NCBI GenBank assembly: GCA_044433115.1
Contig: JAWXTY010000043.1
Location: 1-8,090 of the forward strand
DNA length: 8,090 nucleotides
Direction of reading: 5' to 3'
Origin: CAKUIA01 sp044433115
GTDB taxonomy: Bacteria; Verrucomicrobiota; Verrucomicrobiia; Opitutales; Intestinicryptomonadaceae
The notes under the pieces were generated by a model. The model saw only the letters and a list, made by a program, of their open reading frames with translations. It was not told where the DNA came from and searched no databases. A program made the position numbers and the translations under genes. Of this stretch, positions 6,469 through 8,090 are shown piece after piece (the first letter of the stretch is position 1; each line of letters begins with the position of its first letter).

Positions 6469-7806
6469 ATGGAAAAACTTAGAGTTCACATAAGGACATA
6501 CGGGTGTCAAATGAACGAGCGAGACAGTGAAAACGTTGCAGCTCAGTTCAAGGCACGTGGCTATATTGTTACAGACGACGAGTATAGTGCAGACGCAATA
6601 TTTGTAAATACTTGCTCTGTGCGTGAGTCTGCTGAATTAAAGGCAGCTGGCAAACTTGGCTATATAGTAGCTCGCAAGAAAAAGAGCGACAAAGGCTACC
6701 CTATAACTGGTGTATTCGGCTGTATGGTTCAAAATCTTGGCAAGGGCTTAATTAAGAAAATACCTAAGCTAGACATAGTTGCAGGTACTTGGCACACTCC
6801 TTATTTAGTGGACTATCTCGAAGAGTTTTTAGCAAATGGTAAACGCATAGTTCGACTTGGCGAAGACGAAACTTCCCACGAGAAAATAAATATGCACCTA
6901 CCCGAAAATAACAATACAGTAAAGTACGTATCCATAATGCAAGGTTGCTCTATGAAATGCTCTTACTGCATTGTTCCTTACACAAGGGGCAGGGAACGCT
7001 CTCGCCCTATGGACGATATTATACTCGAAATAGAAAATCTTGCAAAGGGAGGCACTAAGGAAATTTGTCTGCTTGGACAAGTTGTAAACGCCTATGGCAG
7101 GGGTATGCCTATCATTGATGGAATTAGCCCTTTTGTTCAACTTCTAAGACGCATAAACGCAATCGAAGGCATAGAACGCATACGCTTTACTTCACCTCAC
7201 CCATCTTTCTTTAGAGACGATTTAATCAACTCATACGGCGAACTCGAAAAACTTTGTGAATACGTACACTTGCCTATGCAATCAGGTAGCCCAGAAGTTC
7301 TTAAGAGAATGAAACGCCCCTACCAAGCTGAACGCTTCAAAGAAATTGCAGACGCCCTAAGAGCTAGAGTTCCCAATATGTCAATTTCTACAGACATCAT
7401 CGTAGGCTTCCCAAAAGAGACAGAAGAAGATTTTCAAAAAACTGTAGAATTATTCAAATATTGCAACTTTGATATGGCTTATATATTCAAATATAGCCCA
7501 CGCAAAGGCACTCCTTCAGCAGAAGAATTAGACGATATTCCAGAAGCCGAAAAGGAAAGAAGAAATCAAATTCTACTCGACATACTCCAAACCCAATCTG
7601 TAGACTTTAACGAAAAACTACTTGGCACAACCCAAGAAGTCCTCTTTGAAGCCCCAGCCAAACGTGGCGATGGCGTATGCGTAGGCAGAACCAGAACGCA
7701 TAGAAAAGTCTTTGCCAAACTCGACCCATCTCGCATTGGCACTCTAGTAAACATACGTATAGAAACAGCCAGCGTATCCGCAATGACAGGCATAGTAGGG
7801 GCTTGA
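6469..7806 (+). CDS. miaB: tRNA-2-methylthio-N6-dimethylallyladenosine synthase
   Basis: Radical-SAM methylthiotransferase that converts i6A to ms2i6A at tRNA position 37. The N-terminal MTTase domain holds C13 (YGCQMNERDSE), C49 (FVNTCSVRESAE) and C85 (VFGCMVQ), which bind the auxiliary cluster. The radical-SAM motif is C160-x3-C164-x2-C167 (GCSMKCSYCIVPYTRGRERSR). A C-terminal TRAM domain spans about 382–443. NERDSE and VRESAE fit MiaB better than MtaB or RimO. At 445 residues the length is normal. Two local oddities are GQVVNAYG (203–210), where GQNVN is usual, and TSPHPSFF (241–248), where many homologues have TSHP. It starts 16 bp after ilvD and is probably in the same transcript. Its last three codons and the TGA stop lie within the left arm of the palindromic repeat that begins at 7795. 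Confidence 0.96.
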   Translation: MEKLRVHIRTYGCQMNERDSENVAAQFKARGYIVTDDEYSADAIFVNTCSVRESAELKAAGKLGYIVARKKKSDKGYPITGVFGCMVQNLGKGLIKKIPKLDIVAGTWHTPYLVDYLEEFLANGKRIVRLGEDETSHEKINMHLPENNNTVKYVSIMQGCSMKCSYCIVPYTRGRERSRPMDDIILEIENLAKGGTKEICLLGQVVNAYGRGMPIIDGISPFVQLLRRINAIEGIERIRFTSPHPSFFRDDLINSYGELEKLCEYVHLPMQSGSPEVLKRMKRPYQAERFKEIADALRARVPNMSISTDIIVGFPKETEEDFQKTVELFKYCNFDMAYIFKYSPRKGTPSAEELDDIPEAEKERRNQILLDILQTQSVDFNEKLLGTTQEVLFEAPAKRGDGVCVGRTRTHRKVFAKLDPSRIGTLVNIRIETASVSAMTGIVGA

Positions 7807-7920
7807 AATTGCCCTTGATGCTCCGTTTTGCTTTTGTTTATGACTCTCACGTACCACAAGTACGCTTCGACCCCAAAACAAAAGCAAATACTCGCCTGAA
7901 GGGCAATTTGAAGCCCCTAC
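7795..7920. repeat. Nested palindromic element (complete copy)
   Basis: A 126-bp element built of three nested inverted repeats. The outer arms 7795–7816 and 7899–7920 match at 21 of 22 positions (mismatch 7805/7910), starting GTAGGGGCTT and ending AAGCCCCTAC. The middle arms 7827–7839 and 7876–7888 are perfect over 13 bp (TTTGCTTTTGTTT). The tip is CGTAC-CACAA-GTACG (7850–7864). It has no coding capacity, so it resembles a REP/BIME- or MITE-like unit; the family is not one I recognise. The left arm overlaps the last codons and the stop codon of miaB. Confidence 0.85.
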
Positions 7921-7934
7921 AAAAAATTCTCACT
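7814..7934 (+). repeat. Direct repeat copy 1 (121 bp)
   Basis: This segment is identical, base for base, to 7970–8090. It covers the palindromic element from C7814 through the right outer arm and the first bases of the following terminator stem. The repeat period is 156 bp, so 7814–7969 could be one full unit of a tandem array. Confidence 0.95.
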
Positions 7935-7953
7935 CTTCGATGTGAGATTTTTT
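7921..7953 (+). terminator. Intrinsic terminator after miaB
   Basis: TCTCAC (7928–7933) pairs with GTGAGA (7942–7947) around the loop TCTTCGAT. The stem continues, after one bulged T, as A6 (7921–7926) with T6 (7948–7953). A stem followed by six Ts fits an intrinsic terminator for ilvD–miaB, and the A/T symmetry could let it work on both strands. The upstream half lies inside the direct repeat, and a second copy begins at 8077 where the window ends. Confidence 0.7.
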
Positions 7954-7969
7954 GGGAAAACCGAAAGTG

Positions 7970-8090
7970 CTTGATGCTCCGTTTTGCTTTTGTTTATGAC
8001 TCTCACGTACCACAAGTACGCTTCGACCCCAAAACAAAAGCAAATACTCGCCTGAAGGGCAATTTGAAGCCCCTACAAAAAATTCTCACT
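7970..8090 (+). repeat. Direct repeat copy 2 (121 bp, cut by window end)
   Basis: An exact copy of 7814–7934. It has the middle arms (7983–7995 and 8032–8044), the tip hairpin (8006–8020), and the complete right outer arm (8055–8076), but only the innermost bases of the left outer arm; the sequence before it (…CCGAAAGTG) is unrelated to the left arm of copy 1. Identity runs to the last base of the window, so the true end of the repeat is not visible. Confidence 0.95.

Noticed and set aside
7850..7864. CGTAC-CACAA-GTACG as a CRISPR-type repeat
   Set aside because: Only two copies 156 bp apart, embedded in a longer identical segment; no short repeat/variable spacer pattern and no cas genes.
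7807..8090. A transposase-bearing insertion sequence at the 3' end
   Set aside because: No coding frame of useful size exists within the element; it could only be a non-autonomous unit.

Overview
The window is an AT-rich stretch of bacterial chromosome carrying seven protein-coding genes, nearly all housekeeping, and ending in a repeated palindromic element. I see no phage genes, transposase, CRISPR array, rRNA or tRNA. The lineage can only be guessed. The fused chorismate mutase–prephenate dehydratase, the Tyr51-type PII protein, the E. coli-type IlvD and an unusual 'TSPHPSFF' stretch in MiaB fit a Gram-negative-type bacterium. I would look first among AT-rich Verrucomicrobiota (Opitutales-like), with low-to-moderate confidence. 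No gene has a convincing Shine-Dalgarno sequence; start codons lie in A/T-only contexts.

Layout. Positions 1–294 hold no gene I can support, but contain a hairpin (54–80) and an intrinsic terminator for the gene to its right (about 193–226, minus strand). Positions 295–1806 (minus) encode an epoxyqueuosine reductase (QueG) fused in frame to a HAD-family phosphatase. A 45-bp divergent gap separates it from a lone glnB (PII) gene on the plus strand (1852–2193). A perfect 18-bp inverted repeat flanked by A and T runs (2290–2339) is a bidirectional terminator between glnB and the minus-strand operon scpB–pheA–yggU-like (4549 down to 2342). A 67-bp divergent gap containing a 12-bp palindrome separates scpB from the plus-strand pair ilvD–miaB (4617–7806). 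From 7795 to the window end lies a nested palindromic element whose left arm overlaps the miaB stop codon. A 121-bp segment of it recurs identically 156 bp downstream and runs off the end of the window.

How the genes work together. ScpB belongs to the SMC–ScpAB chromosome condensation complex. PheA makes phenylpyruvate from chorismate, and IlvD makes the 2-keto acid precursors of valine and isoleucine. PII senses ATP/ADP and 2-oxoglutarate. QueG (queuosine at position 34) and MiaB (ms2i6A at position 37) both modify tRNA anticodon loops. QueG, IlvD and MiaB are all iron–sulfur enzymes. The two most unusual items are the QueG–HAD fusion and the palindromic repeat at the 3' end; nothing else here looks like an undescribed system.
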